Below are positions 1 through 8,093 of a stretch of 64,000 nt of DNA, piece by piece (the stretch's first letter is position 1; every line of letters begins with the position of its first letter). Made by a program: the position numbers and the translations under genes. Source of the stretch: a virus; the IMG/VR virus record IMGVR_UViG_3300028676_000005, positions 165,430 through 229,429 of that record; one strand, written 5' to 3'. The notes under the pieces are model-generated. The model was not told the DNA's origin. It did not search any database and saw only the letters and a program-made list of their open reading frames with translations.

Positions 1-2
1 AC

Positions 3-1079
3 ATGCAGCATATGGAGAAGAACCACTTTAAACCGGTGGATGACACTTCGCGTCAAAAAGTTATGAATGACATTGCTAACTACTTCCACACTCCTCGCAG
101 TTGGTTGGACGTTAGTGACGATTCTAATAACTTCAAGATTGAAGCAATTACTGAACACGACATGGTTGTTAACCAAGCTGCTAACTGGCAGGATACCTTG
201 GCTGACTTCGTTGTGGACTTCATGCGTAAACATACTCGTGTAAACGAGCCTCTGTTGAACGCATTGGTCGAAGTAATTGTAAAAAACAAGAAGCTTTGGA
301 AGCCAGAAGGTAGTAAAGAAACTATCGCTGGTGATGAGGGTCAAGTTGTAAACATGTTGTTGGCTGACTTCTTTACTGCGGTTAAGGTTAGTTTCCCTAT
401 TCCGTCCAGCATTGAGTCTACTGACAAACTGAAGAACCAGTTGGAAGCTGTTGATGCACTGGTTACTAAGTGGATGGAGATTGCAAGTGGTGGGGCTATC
501 CTCACTGACATCGCTACCGGCCTTGGATTTACCGATGGCAAGGCAAGCGGTGAAACAATCCTCAAACATGTTAAAGCTTACTTTTACACCGAAGCATTTA
601 AACGTTACAACATTCCAATGCCATTTGACGATGTTGTCAATGATGGTAAGAGTGGTGGTATTGCTTCTCTGGTACATGGTATTATTCATCAGCAGGCTAA
701 CTCGCAAGAGTTCTTTGTTCAATACATGACCGAGAAACTCAAGAATGATAAATCATTCCTGAAGTCTCACAAGGCTTTGCTGGATAAGCTGCGCAGCGAC
801 ATTGATGAAGCCAGCGGCGAAGAAGAAGAAACTCAAGATGGTGGTTTAGACGGCGAGACTAGTCTGACTGGTGATGTTGAACCAGGTACTGGTGGCGATA
901 ACCTCGACGTTGATGCAGAACCTCCTGCTGAAGAAGAGGAAACTGAGGAGACTGGTGATACCAAACCAGGTACTGAAGAAGGCGAAGAAACTGGTACTGA
1001 TGAACCCGCTGACGACGGTAACTCTGGTAGCAGTGATCCAACTTCTCCAGACTACAACCCTTGGAAAGGCAAAAAATAA
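3..1079 (+). CDS. Hypothetical protein with long acidic disordered C-terminus (possibly 5'-truncated by window edge)
   Basis: I do not recognise the family. The visible product is 358 residues. Residues 1 to about 265 look like a folded, mostly helical domain. From about residue 270 to the end it is dominated by Glu, Asp, Gly, Thr and Pro (runs such as GEEEETQDGG), so it is probably disordered and strongly acidic, ending in the basic WKGKK. The first ATG is only two bases from the window edge and a second in-frame ATG lies at 12, so the true start may be outside the window. It ends just before a hairpin shared with the convergent gene at 1132. No enzymatic motif is seen. Acidic tails like this occur in phage scaffolds and DNA mimics, but nothing here decides between them. 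Confidence 0.6.
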   Translation: MQHMEKNHFKPVDDTSRQKVMNDIANYFHTPRSWLDVSDDSNNFKIEAITEHDMVVNQAANWQDTLADFVVDFMRKHTRVNEPLLNALVEVIVKNKKLWKPEGSKETIAGDEGQVVNMLLADFFTAVKVSFPIPSSIESTDKLKNQLEAVDALVTKWMEIASGGAILTDIATGLGFTDGKASGETILKHVKAYFYTEAFKRYNIPMPFDDVVNDGKSGGIASLVHGIIHQQANSQEFFVQYMTEKLKNDKSFLKSHKALLDKLRSDIDEASGEEEETQDGGLDGETSLTGDVEPGTGGDNLDVDAEPPAEEEETEETGDTKPGTEEGEETGTDEPADDGNSGSSDPTSPDYNPWKGKK

Positions 1080-1092
1080 AAGACTAGAGACT

Positions 1093-1124
1093 ACTACTCC
1101 TACCGCTTGCGCGGTAGGAGTAGT
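1093..1124. terminator. Bidirectional terminator hairpin
   Basis: A perfect 14-bp stem (ACTACTCCTACCGC and its complement) closes a TTGC loop. It is followed on the + side by ATATCTTTTATTT and lies between two convergent genes ending at 1079 and 1132, so it can serve both. Confidence 0.8.
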
Positions 1125-1131
1125 ATATCTT

Positions 1132-2043
1132 TTATTTGTTTACGTTTGCCAGAACCCAGTGGACATTTGGCATGTCTTTGAGATCGTGCAGCTCAGTTAC
1201 GGCGATCATGCCAGGAACTTGTTCTTCGGTTGCAAACAAGATCAAAGCGCTTTCGTTGTAGCCGAACTCTTCCGGCTCGTGCATTGTTGCCAGGTTGGTG
1301 ATGAACGCCATGAAGTTCTTGGCAAACTCTTGTGCGTCGCCGAAAGCTTCTGGCCAGTTACCGGCCTGAAACACGTTGTGCAAATGACCAACCACAGTTT
1401 CTGGTTTGATAGTTGCCGTTTCGTCGGTGTATTCCAGGATATCGGTGAGTTTCACTACCATTGGAAAGGTGGTAGGGATTTCGTCACCCTGGTCGAGTTG
1501 GACTTCGGTGGCGATCTTGTTCAAACGATCGAAGTCGATCTTGTGAAACAGGGCCATTGCTTCGTCAACTTCCACCGGCGTTGGTTCGAAAGTTTTGTTG
1601 ACGTACAGGTAAGCCCAGTACTGCGTCTTGGCGCCTTGCGCGGCATTCATGCTGGCGATGGAGTCGATGACGTTGTTGGTGTTTGGTGGTGCCATGAAGA
1701 AGATGCAGTTTTCGGAGAAAGCTTCTGCTTCGTTCATGTCCAGGATGTTCAGCAGTGTCGCGGTGATACGCTCCAACAGGTTTTCCAGCCGCAGGAAGTC
1801 TTTAGGCCAGTTACCGACCCGGCGGATATCTGCAAAGGCTTGTGCGATAACAGAGACGTCCACGTAGGGATGTCCGGTGTCACCACGTTCTTTGAAAAGC
1901 AGGCGGCCAGGAATGGTAATTGGAAAACTGTTAAAACGTGGGATCTCGCCAGTGTCCAGGAACGCGTCCAGGACCGGGCGGCTGAAAGTGAATACTTTCT
2001 GGAAATCTTCTTGGGAGGCAAACTTTGGTTGTGCATTTTCCAC
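1132..2043 (-). CDS. Hypothetical protein
   Basis: The product is 303 residues, soluble and acidic, with no membrane segment and no catalytic motif I recognise. The ATG at 2043 is preceded on the minus strand by AGGAG with good spacing (TCAGGAGAAACACCGTGG), so the start is well supported. It lies downstream of the small gene at 2119-2571, but an intrinsic terminator separates them. G/C in codon third positions looks moderately high, unlike the AT-richer genes further right. I cannot assign a function. Its position next to an early-type promoter candidate at 2615-2640 is compatible with an early, host-directed protein, which is inference only. Confidence 0.7.
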   Translation of the reverse strand: MENAQPKFASQEDFQKVFTFSRPVLDAFLDTGEIPRFNSFPITIPGRLLFKERGDTGHPYVDVSVIAQAFADIRRVGNWPKDFLRLENLLERITATLLNILDMNEAEAFSENCIFFMAPPNTNNVIDSIASMNAAQGAKTQYWAYLYVNKTFEPTPVEVDEAMALFHKIDFDRLNKIATEVQLDQGDEIPTTFPMVVKLTDILEYTDETATIKPETVVGHLHNVFQAGNWPEAFGDAQEFAKNFMAFITNLATMHEPEEFGYNESALILFATEEQVPGMIAVTELHDLKDMPNVHWVLANVNK

Positions 2044-2087
2044 GGTGTTTCTCCTGATTTAAAATCGTTGGTTTTTTACTAAAAAGA

Positions 2088-2107
2088 AAAGCCCCAGTTA
2101 GGGCTTT
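2088..2107 (-). terminator. Intrinsic terminator after gene 2119-2571
   Basis: On the minus strand AAAGCCC, a six-base loop and GGGCTTT are followed by TTCTTTTTAG. It sits 12 bases past the stop of the 150-residue gene and before the RBS of the next minus gene. Confidence 0.7.
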
Positions 2108-2118
2108 CCCGGATGGGA

Positions 2119-2571
2119 CTATTTGACGTCACGAGCTTTCCAAGCGTCATAACCTTCTTTTACTTTTGCTTGCAGCTCTGCCAGCTTTTCTGGAGATACC
2201 AGATCAACTGCTTGCAGCTTACCGTCGACCAGGAAATGGACGTCGGAGATGAAGCTTGCTGTGATGATGTTGGTGGATTGGTTTTCGTTGTAGTCGAGAA
2301 TGGATTGCTCCATGGTTTTGTCAAACTTCTCAACTACACCGCCGCAGCTATCACGGCTGATATGTGGCAGGTTGAACGAGTCGACGTACATCGCGTTAAG
2401 CGAGAAGTAACGCGCATCGTGCAGGCTAACGGTGAATTCTTTATTGCCGGTAACCAGTTTAGCGAGACCGAAGATATTGCGCATACCGCCGCACGCATGG
2501 TCATCTTTGCAAGAACCGGCGGAGGTGTTTACTGCGGCCAGTACTGCTGCGAAATTGTTAACTACTTGCAT
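2119..2571 (-). CDS. Hypothetical small protein, probable early gene
   Basis: The product is 150 residues, starting at an ATG preceded by TCAGGAGTTCTATC. No family is recognised; there is no transmembrane segment. It contains a Cys (KDDHACGGM) and a Gly-rich stretch near residues 18-32. It is a single-gene unit: a candidate promoter lies 43 bases upstream of its start (2615-2640) and a terminator follows its stop. A short monocistronic unit under an early-type promoter is how host-takeover genes are often arranged in large phages, but the role here is unknown. Confidence 0.65.
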   Translation of the reverse strand: MQVVNNFAAVLAAVNTSAGSCKDDHACGGMRNIFGLAKLVTGNKEFTVSLHDARYFSLNAMYVDSFNLPHISRDSCGGVVEKFDKTMEQSILDYNENQSTNIITASFISDVHFLVDGKLQAVDLVSPEKLAELQAKVKEGYDAWKARDVK

Positions 2572-2614
2572 GATAGAACTCCTGATTAGTAATCAAATGA
2601 TTTACTGTTGTTAT

Positions 2615-2640
2615 CTACCCAAGTAATATAGACTTGAACC
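2615..2640 (-). promoter_or_regulatory. Candidate early-type phage promoter
   Basis: Minus-strand element reading TTCA, then TCTATATTAC, then TTGGGTAG. It contains TATATTAC, which I recall as the phiKZ early promoter element. It aligns without gaps to the elements at 7891-7916 and 58226-58251 (16 of 26 positions identical in all three). It is 43 bases upstream of the ATG at 2571. Confidence 0.6.
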
Positions 2641-2666
2641 ATTTCAAAAGTTAAAACAATAGTGTA

Positions 2667-2700
2667 TAACTCTACTGGCCTTTGTGGGCCAGTAGAGTTA
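2667..2700 (-). terminator. Intrinsic terminator after gene 2708-5059
   Basis: A perfect 14-bp stem (TAACTCTACTGGCC and complement) around a six-base loop, a few bases past the stop of the 783-residue minus-strand gene, followed on that strand by TACACTATTGTTTT. Confidence 0.75.
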
Positions 2701-2707
2701 TTTACAG

Positions 2708-5059
2708 TCAATCAGTTTTCAACAGTACCAAAGGTTTTTCGGCATTGATGTGACGCAGTGTTGCCACGTTACGATCTTCGACGCTGTAGCTGAACAGCCA
2801 CAAGTGTTCGGTGCTGCTGAAACGGATCAGGTGATCACGATAACCAGTGAGGCAATCTTCACCCTCTACTTCTACCTGCACTTCTACCAATTGGAAGAGT
2901 TCTGGAAGAACACTACGTTTGATGTACTGTGCAACGTTTGTTTCGGCATGAATCGGACCGCCGTCGTTTACAACGTTAGCGATATAGAAATCGCGAATGA
3001 AGTAAACATTGTTGTCGTCTTTCAACTTGTCAATAGCTGACATGTTTTCCGGACTTTGGATGAAGCGGTTAACTTTGTGGAACATTTTGAGGTGACTGGT
3101 AATGTAGTTGTCAGCTTCACTATCAATCAGGATGTTCCAAACCAGGGCGTCTTTGCCACGCAGGTGATCATTGAGATCCTGAATGTCGTTAACGAAGTTC
3201 TTGATCTGAAGCTTGCCGCCACCGCCCTTACCTTCAAGAGCGTTGTAACCGCAGCTGTTTACCAGCCATTGGTTAGTGACATCAGTCAAACGACCGTTGA
3301 TGAAATCGGCCAGCTTTTCTGGGATGATACCTTGTTCAAAGTAATGACGCAACAGCGCACCGGCTTCCACCAAGTTTGGACGCACATCCATTTCGCTGTC
3401 GGCGAAGAGGAATGGTAGGTCCTGGAACAATCGGGTTTTGATTTCCGGGCGTTCTACTTCGTACACGTCCCAAGAGCTGACGTCAGTGAACACGCAAGCA
3501 GCTTGGCCTTTCAGGCTGGAAGTTACTTTGTTGGTGATCAGATTGATGTCGGCGAGGATTGCACGCGAATCAGTGGACACCACTGGATCAGATACAACAA
3601 TGGCTGGAGTGCCTTTGCCGTGTTTCTTGATCAGAGGGATTTTCACTACCAGGTCTTTGTCTGCGGCTTCTTCCAAAGATACTGGAACAATCGGCGGATA
3701 CGAATCGCCGTCTGCGCGCATTTTGTCGAGCGGTGGTAACAGGAGTGCTGGGTTCTGGATGAGGATTGGCACGTCAACGTTCTCCAAACGTACTGGGTAG
3801 CTAAACCAGCCATCATTCTTTTCCAGGTCGATGACAACTACGCGATAAATGTTGTGCGCAATTGCATGTTCTTGACGCTGGTCTGGATGCCGGCGGAACA
3901 CGCGCTGAATGTACTTCCAGTCACCTTCTGCCACGTAATAGTGGTTAGTCCGGCCGGTGAACTTGAAGTAGTGGTTCAGATCGAACGTGTGTTTGTTTTG
4001 TATGTCGAGATTTTCCAGATCGTTACGGAAGTTACCCCAAGTCATATTGACCTCTTCATGTTGTGGTTGGCTAGCGGCCTGATATTGGTGTTCTTGATAA
4101 CCACCGGTGTTGAACTCTTGTGCATTACGGCGAATCATTTCAAAAGTCTTTTGCAGCTCAATGTTTTGGCTGCTTGCATCTACCTTGCGGCCTGGTGTGA
4201 ACCCAAGGAATTCTGCATATGTATCTGGATCGTTAAGTCGTGCATATTCAAGCGGTGTACTGATACGTTTTACAAAGTCAAGCTGTTGATATGGGAAAGG
4301 TGCATCAAAGAAATCCCACATGATACTGAACTGCTCTTTGAATCTGTCCAGGTTGCTAAGAATATCTTCCAGTCGCTTTGGCAACCGATTAATCCAACCT
4401 TGACCTTTCTTGGTGTAGCAAATCCAGCTAAGGAACTCCAGGAGTAGCAAATGGCTAACAGCTAACTGCACACCATTAAAATAATCCTGCTGAGTCCACT
4501 CTTCTTTATTACTGCGACGCAACTCTTCGATCAGGATATAACCAAAGATAATCATACCCTGGTTTGCCACTGTCTTGATAAACTCAGGACGACGACTTAT
4601 CTCATCTACAAAGTCTTTCTTTATTGGATCTACCGCACCGGTGATGTTGTCGAGAATAAACGAGTCACGAACGGTGATGTAGTTGTGATAGAACAGCTTT
4701 TGTTCACGACGCATCATGAAGTTAAAGAACTGCACCATCGGGTACTCTGCCTTGGAGATGTAATACTCTTGGCTACCGGCATCAATCCCCCCACCGGCCT
4801 CCAACATCCCTGCTAGCACTTCGTTAGTTTCAATACCACCAGCACCAGTACGCCAGTTAAACCCGCCTACTGGTTGTCCATTGCGCTCAGCAGCACCACC
4901 CATGATTGCGCGGATAGTGCTGCCAGGGGCCATAGCACCTGATTGTACACCTAACGGTTGTTGCCCTCCCATACCACCAATACCACGATGCTGGGCTGGC
5001 GGGTTTGCGTTGTCCAGATTTACCCCAAACTGTCTAGTAGAACGCAGTGAATCACTCAT
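2708..5059 (-). CDS. Large protein of unknown function, probable virion or transcription-associated component
   Basis: The product is 783 residues. The first ~75 residues are rich in Gly, Gln and Asn (GIGGMGGQQPLGVQSG) and look disordered; the rest is a large globular protein with many aromatic residues and no catalytic motif I can name. A further Gly run (GKGGGGKL) lies near residue 600. Its ATG overlaps the stop of the upstream gene (5056-6714) by four bases, so the two are translationally coupled and probably act together. If that partner is really a beta-N-like polymerase subunit, this could be a polymerase-associated or co-packaged virion protein. That is inference; the sequence itself shows only coupling and size. 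Confidence 0.5.
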   Translation of the reverse strand: MSDSLRSTRQFGVNLDNANPPAQHRGIGGMGGQQPLGVQSGAMAPGSTIRAIMGGAAERNGQPVGGFNWRTGAGGIETNEVLAGMLEAGGGIDAGSQEYYISKAEYPMVQFFNFMMRREQKLFYHNYITVRDSFILDNITGAVDPIKKDFVDEISRRPEFIKTVANQGMIIFGYILIEELRRSNKEEWTQQDYFNGVQLAVSHLLLLEFLSWICYTKKGQGWINRLPKRLEDILSNLDRFKEQFSIMWDFFDAPFPYQQLDFVKRISTPLEYARLNDPDTYAEFLGFTPGRKVDASSQNIELQKTFEMIRRNAQEFNTGGYQEHQYQAASQPQHEEVNMTWGNFRNDLENLDIQNKHTFDLNHYFKFTGRTNHYYVAEGDWKYIQRVFRRHPDQRQEHAIAHNIYRVVVIDLEKNDGWFSYPVRLENVDVPILIQNPALLLPPLDKMRADGDSYPPIVPVSLEEAADKDLVVKIPLIKKHGKGTPAIVVSDPVVSTDSRAILADINLITNKVTSSLKGQAACVFTDVSSWDVYEVERPEIKTRLFQDLPFLFADSEMDVRPNLVEAGALLRHYFEQGIIPEKLADFINGRLTDVTNQWLVNSCGYNALEGKGGGGKLQIKNFVNDIQDLNDHLRGKDALVWNILIDSEADNYITSHLKMFHKVNRFIQSPENMSAIDKLKDDNNVYFIRDFYIANVVNDGGPIHAETNVAQYIKRSVLPELFQLVEVQVEVEGEDCLTGYRDHLIRFSSTEHLWLFSYSVEDRNVATLRHINAEKPLVLLKTD

Positions 5060-6714
5060 GCAATAGTTTCTCTAAATTTAAGGCGTCTATCAAACTGTTC
5101 ATAAGCCTCCTTAAACTTAGGGTTCAAGGCGGTTACTTTTTCGTTTATCAGATAGATGCTAGGTAGGAGATAACCCCGCCCATCTGGACAGGGAGAAGAT
5201 ACCTTCAAATGGCTGTTTACAAACAGCTGCGAGGTATGGATGAATGTCGAGCTGTCATTAGCATCGAAGTCACCTTTCTTCCTGTTACGAGACGAACTAG
5301 TAAACACCTTGTCCTGAGACATGCAACCCAGCATGTAGTCCACAAACGGAACGTCAGTCGGGGTAGCTTCCTGGATAAGGTTGGTATAACGTGCGTTGTC
5401 GATTTCTTTTGCATGGAACCGACTATTCATGAAACGTGAAACTTTCTTGTGGCTTAACTCTGAATTGTTCTTAATGTCGTGCTTAAAGCTGTTGGCTGCC
5501 GTGATGAGTTTGTCCATCGTGAATTCGACACTTGCCAGCTCTTTGTGAAACATTGTCGCGCGATCTGTTGTCTGAACAATCTCACTACGGTTAGTAATGA
5601 TGTAATTGAACAGATCAAAGATATTGCTGGCCATGATGTTCTGGGCCGCAAATCGTTTGATAGAGTCGTCATCCAGATACTCGTTGATCGAGATGAAGTG
5701 ATCATTCATCAGGCGCATGATGTATTCATTTGGATCGCCTGCTTTAACCGACGTACGGCCAATCAGGAGTTTCCAGTAGCTTGGATCGTCAATCCGGGAT
5801 TCGTCAAAGTAACTTGACATGCAATCCGCCACAAACTGTAAAGACGCTGCATACTGCAACCCAAGCGTGTTCAACGTAGTACGTTTACTAGACTTGTTAC
5901 GGATTGCTACTCCGTAATCCAAACTGATGAACTCGCCCAAGAACTTGGGATTGTTCGTGCTAGACTTGGTAATGATTTCCCAGCGGTCTTTAGCCTTGCA
6001 GTCACTAACTAGAGCTTCTACCGGGCCAAGCTCGTACTCACACTCCCCAAACATATCCATTGCTTTGCTAAAGCCCATGTCTGCGAACACGTACCAGGCA
6101 AGTAGTGGAGTTGGAACATTTTTACTGGTTATCTTCCGTGAGTTGGTAGGACTGTAGAACCGGTTGCTAGCAAGGTTAATACCTGCCGTCCGATACTTGG
6201 TCTGCCCACTGAGGTCAAACACATAATCATAGTTATAATGTTCAACACCAATCTTGAATTTAAAGCCCAAGACCTTAACAAACAGAGAACCATCTTTAGC
6301 AACTGGCAAACCTTTCTCTGCCAGAACCACTTGTAAACTGTAGTGCACCCCACGCAACCAAATGTCGCCATACCTGTCACAGTACGGAAGCATGGTGTAA
6401 GCATGCATCGGGATCATCTGCCCGCCTTTATCACGATACTCAAAGTTGAGCCGGACAGGGAACAGTGTTTCTTTGTGAATGTCGTACACACGGGTGCTGC
6501 TTGCGGTCAGGTAGCGAATATATTCGCGAGGGGACACCCGTACCACATTAAGGAAGAATACGCCTCGGCTTTCGATACTCTTAAAGATAGCCTTTAGAGA
6601 GTTTTCGTAATACCGCTGCACTCCTTCAAATTCCTTTAAGTGAAACCCATCCATCAGAGTTTGGTTAAAGGGTGGATACTCCGCTTTAATTGCATCGGCT
6701 ATCAAGTGAAACAT
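5056..6714 (-). CDS. Candidate RNA polymerase beta N-terminal-like subunit (tentative)
   Basis: 552 residues from the ATG at 6714, chosen because TGAGGTG lies six bases upstream; a TTG at 6726 is in frame but has no RBS. Between about residues 65 and 160 the protein reads like the start of bacterial beta: a short beta-rich stretch (LFPVRLNFEYRD), then IPMHAYTMLPYCDRYGDIWLRGVHYSLQVV, written here only as its key parts IPMHAYTML, GDIWLRG and YSLQVV, which parallel the '[22 protein letters not shown]' region of beta. No strictly diagnostic motif is present, so this is a suggestion. In phiKZ-like phages beta is split into N and C genes, and a beta C-terminal part occurs at 51038-53248. It is coupled to gene 2708-5059. 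Confidence 0.4.
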   Translation of the reverse strand: MFHLIADAIKAEYPPFNQTLMDGFHLKEFEGVQRYYENSLKAIFKSIESRGVFFLNVVRVSPREYIRYLTASSTRVYDIHKETLFPVRLNFEYRDKGGQMIPMHAYTMLPYCDRYGDIWLRGVHYSLQVVLAEKGLPVAKDGSLFVKVLGFKFKIGVEHYNYDYVFDLSGQTKYRTAGINLASNRFYSPTNSRKITSKNVPTPLLAWYVFADMGFSKAMDMFGECEYELGPVEALVSDCKAKDRWEIITKSSTNNPKFLGEFISLDYGVAIRNKSSKRTTLNTLGLQYAASLQFVADCMSSYFDESRIDDPSYWKLLIGRTSVKAGDPNEYIMRLMNDHFISINEYLDDDSIKRFAAQNIMASNIFDLFNYIITNRSEIVQTTDRATMFHKELASVEFTMDKLITAANSFKHDIKNNSELSHKKVSRFMNSRFHAKEIDNARYTNLIQEATPTDVPFVDYMLGCMSQDKVFTSSSRNRKKGDFDANDSSTFIHTSQLFVNSHLKVSSPCPDGRGYLLPSIYLINEKVTALNPKFKEAYEQFDRRLKFRETIA

Positions 6715-6726
6715 GTGACACCTCAA

Positions 6727-7863
6727 TCAGGAGAAGAGGAGTTTAAATCCTGTCAAGAATATACCGACCAGGCTACCTACGCCTTTAAGTAGCTCACCCC
6801 AGCCACTCAGGTTATTATGCTTCCTGGTATGATCAAGGGTAACTTTGGCATAGAACTCTTTATTACGCATTTCAAATTTATTGCGATCTGCTTCTTCTTT
6901 GCTGCTAATTTCCGAGCGAGAAGACTTATGAGCCGCAGCAGCTGCGTCCATTCTTAGTTTCTCTAATGCGTTCTTGTGATCTTGTTTCATGAACGTCATT
7001 TGGGTATTAGCTTCGTCTAGTTGTCTCTCCAGCTTGGACAGTTTAGCTTGTGCTTCACGCAACTCTTCAGACTTGCGCTCTAGCGCTTTAGAGATGTCCT
7101 TCAACTTGCCTTCAGCTTCAACATACCGTTCGGTGTTACCACCTTTAGTAGCCTCAGCCTTGTTCATGAACACGCCAAGCTTTTCGAGGGACTCTTTGTC
7201 CAAGCCATCGAAACTGTAAAATAGAATATCTGGTGAAGTATTACCGCTGTCAACTCCAACGTAGAGTCCGGCGTTAGTACCCGCGTCATGTTCTACTGGC
7301 ACTTCAGTAGCCTTACCGCCCAGGTTTACGTAATACGGATGTTGCGTTCTACCCGGATCATTTACATAAACACAGTAATATGCCATGCGACGTTTGCCGG
7401 TTGAATCTTTTAACGCAGTAAGGACATCCCCAATTGTTGCTTTTGGAACATTCATAGGACTTCTGGAAAGATAGCCGCTTCCACGATATAAAGTCATACC
7501 TAGCATTTCACTGTGAATGTATCCACCGTCTTCTGCTAAGTCTCCTGTTAACTTAACGTAGATTACCATGTTCATTGGCATGGTAGGAAAATAGGAGGCT
7601 CCCCGCCCCTTCTCTTCTTCCAGCTTTCCTTTGAATGCTTCCATCACATATTTGTCAAACTTTGTTGTTGCCTGGTCTGGATCAAATTCAATGCAGGTTG
7701 GAATAACCCCATTCATCCTGAGAACGACGACATCGCCAGTTGGAGAGTAATCAGCTTCTTTACGACGCTTGATAATGTAACTCAATCCACCTTTTATCTT
7801 TACGACAATGTCACTCGAAGAAGATCCATTAATAACTTCGCGCTCCAGCTTGAAACTATTCAT
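6727..7863 (-). CDS. Coiled-coil protein with C-terminal membrane-type helix
   Basis: 378 residues. The N-terminal ~230 residues form a beta-rich globular domain. Residues about 240-310 are a heptad-type coiled coil (KLKDISKALERKSEELREA onward), followed by a charged linker, then a hydrophobic C-terminal helix near residues 358-378 (GVGSLVGIFLTGFKLLF) that could anchor it in a membrane. The family is not recognised. It carries its own candidate promoter 28 bases upstream (7891-7916) and ends just before the RBS of gene 5056-6714, so it may lead that transcript. A membrane-anchored coiled coil made early could act at the host envelope or at a phage compartment, which is speculation. Confidence 0.6.
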   Translation of the reverse strand: MNSFKLEREVINGSSSSDIVVKIKGGLSYIIKRRKEADYSPTGDVVVLRMNGVIPTCIEFDPDQATTKFDKYVMEAFKGKLEEEKGRGASYFPTMPMNMVIYVKLTGDLAEDGGYIHSEMLGMTLYRGSGYLSRSPMNVPKATIGDVLTALKDSTGKRRMAYYCVYVNDPGRTQHPYYVNLGGKATEVPVEHDAGTNAGLYVGVDSGNTSPDILFYSFDGLDKESLEKLGVFMNKAEATKGGNTERYVEAEGKLKDISKALERKSEELREAQAKLSKLERQLDEANTQMTFMKQDHKNALEKLRMDAAAAAHKSSRSEISSKEEADRNKFEMRNKEFYAKVTLDHTRKHNNLSGWGELLKGVGSLVGIFLTGFKLLFS

Positions 7864-7890
7864 ATTCCAAACTACCTTTATTAGTATGTC

Positions 7891-7916
7891 CTACCTTGAT
7901 AATTTAGGTTTGAAAT
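7891..7916 (-). promoter_or_regulatory. Candidate early-type phage promoter
   Basis: Minus-strand element ATTTCAAACC-TAAATTAT-CAAGGTAG, 28 bases upstream of the ATG at 7863. It is nearly identical to the element at 58226-58251 (23 of 26) and related to the one at 2615-2640. Confidence 0.6.
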
Positions 7917-7955
7917 ATTCTTTGTGATTAGCAAAATGCAAAAAAAAGGAATCAA

Positions 7956-7987
7956 CTACCCCACTCCCTTTTAAAGGAGTGAGGTAG
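7956..7987 (-). terminator. Intrinsic terminator of the capsid gene transcript
   Basis: Twelve-base arms (CTACCTCACTCC on the minus strand with one G-U pair) around an eight-base loop, followed on the minus strand by TTGATTCCTTTTTTT. It lies about 110 bases beyond the capsid stop codon, after the folded element at 8017-8093. Confidence 0.8.
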
Positions 7988-8016
7988 AAGAGACCAGATG
8001 CAACTAACCTAAACGC

Positions 8017-8093
8017 GCCTCATCGACAGTGTCAAGAGGGGTACTAGGCAGGCCCCTCTAACAGACCGTAGTAGGTCGATGGAAGGATGAGGC
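8017..8093 (-). ncRNA. Structured 3'-UTR RNA element of the capsid mRNA (candidate)
   Basis: Begins at the base after the capsid stop codon. An 8-bp closing stem (GCCTCATC at 8017-8024 with GATGAGGC at 8086-8093) encloses a 7-bp hairpin (AGAGGGG 8035-8041 with CCCCTCT 8053-8059) and two short hairpins (GAC/GTC at 8025-8033 and GACC/GGTC near 8063-8076), i.e. a multibranch fold. It has no tRNA T-loop. A likely role is protecting or maturing an abundant mRNA, or release as a small RNA; this is inference. Confidence 0.45.

Noticed and set aside
871-2082. 403-residue + strand reading frame
   Set aside because: It runs antisense to the well-supported gene 1132-2043, crosses a terminator hairpin and has unnatural composition (Cys/Val/Phe-rich).
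8017-8093. tRNA-like cloverleaf
   Set aside because: Branching and size recall a tRNA, but on neither strand is there a 5-bp/7-base T-arm with TTCRA, nor a normal anticodon arm; the large hairpin has 7 bp and 11 loop bases.
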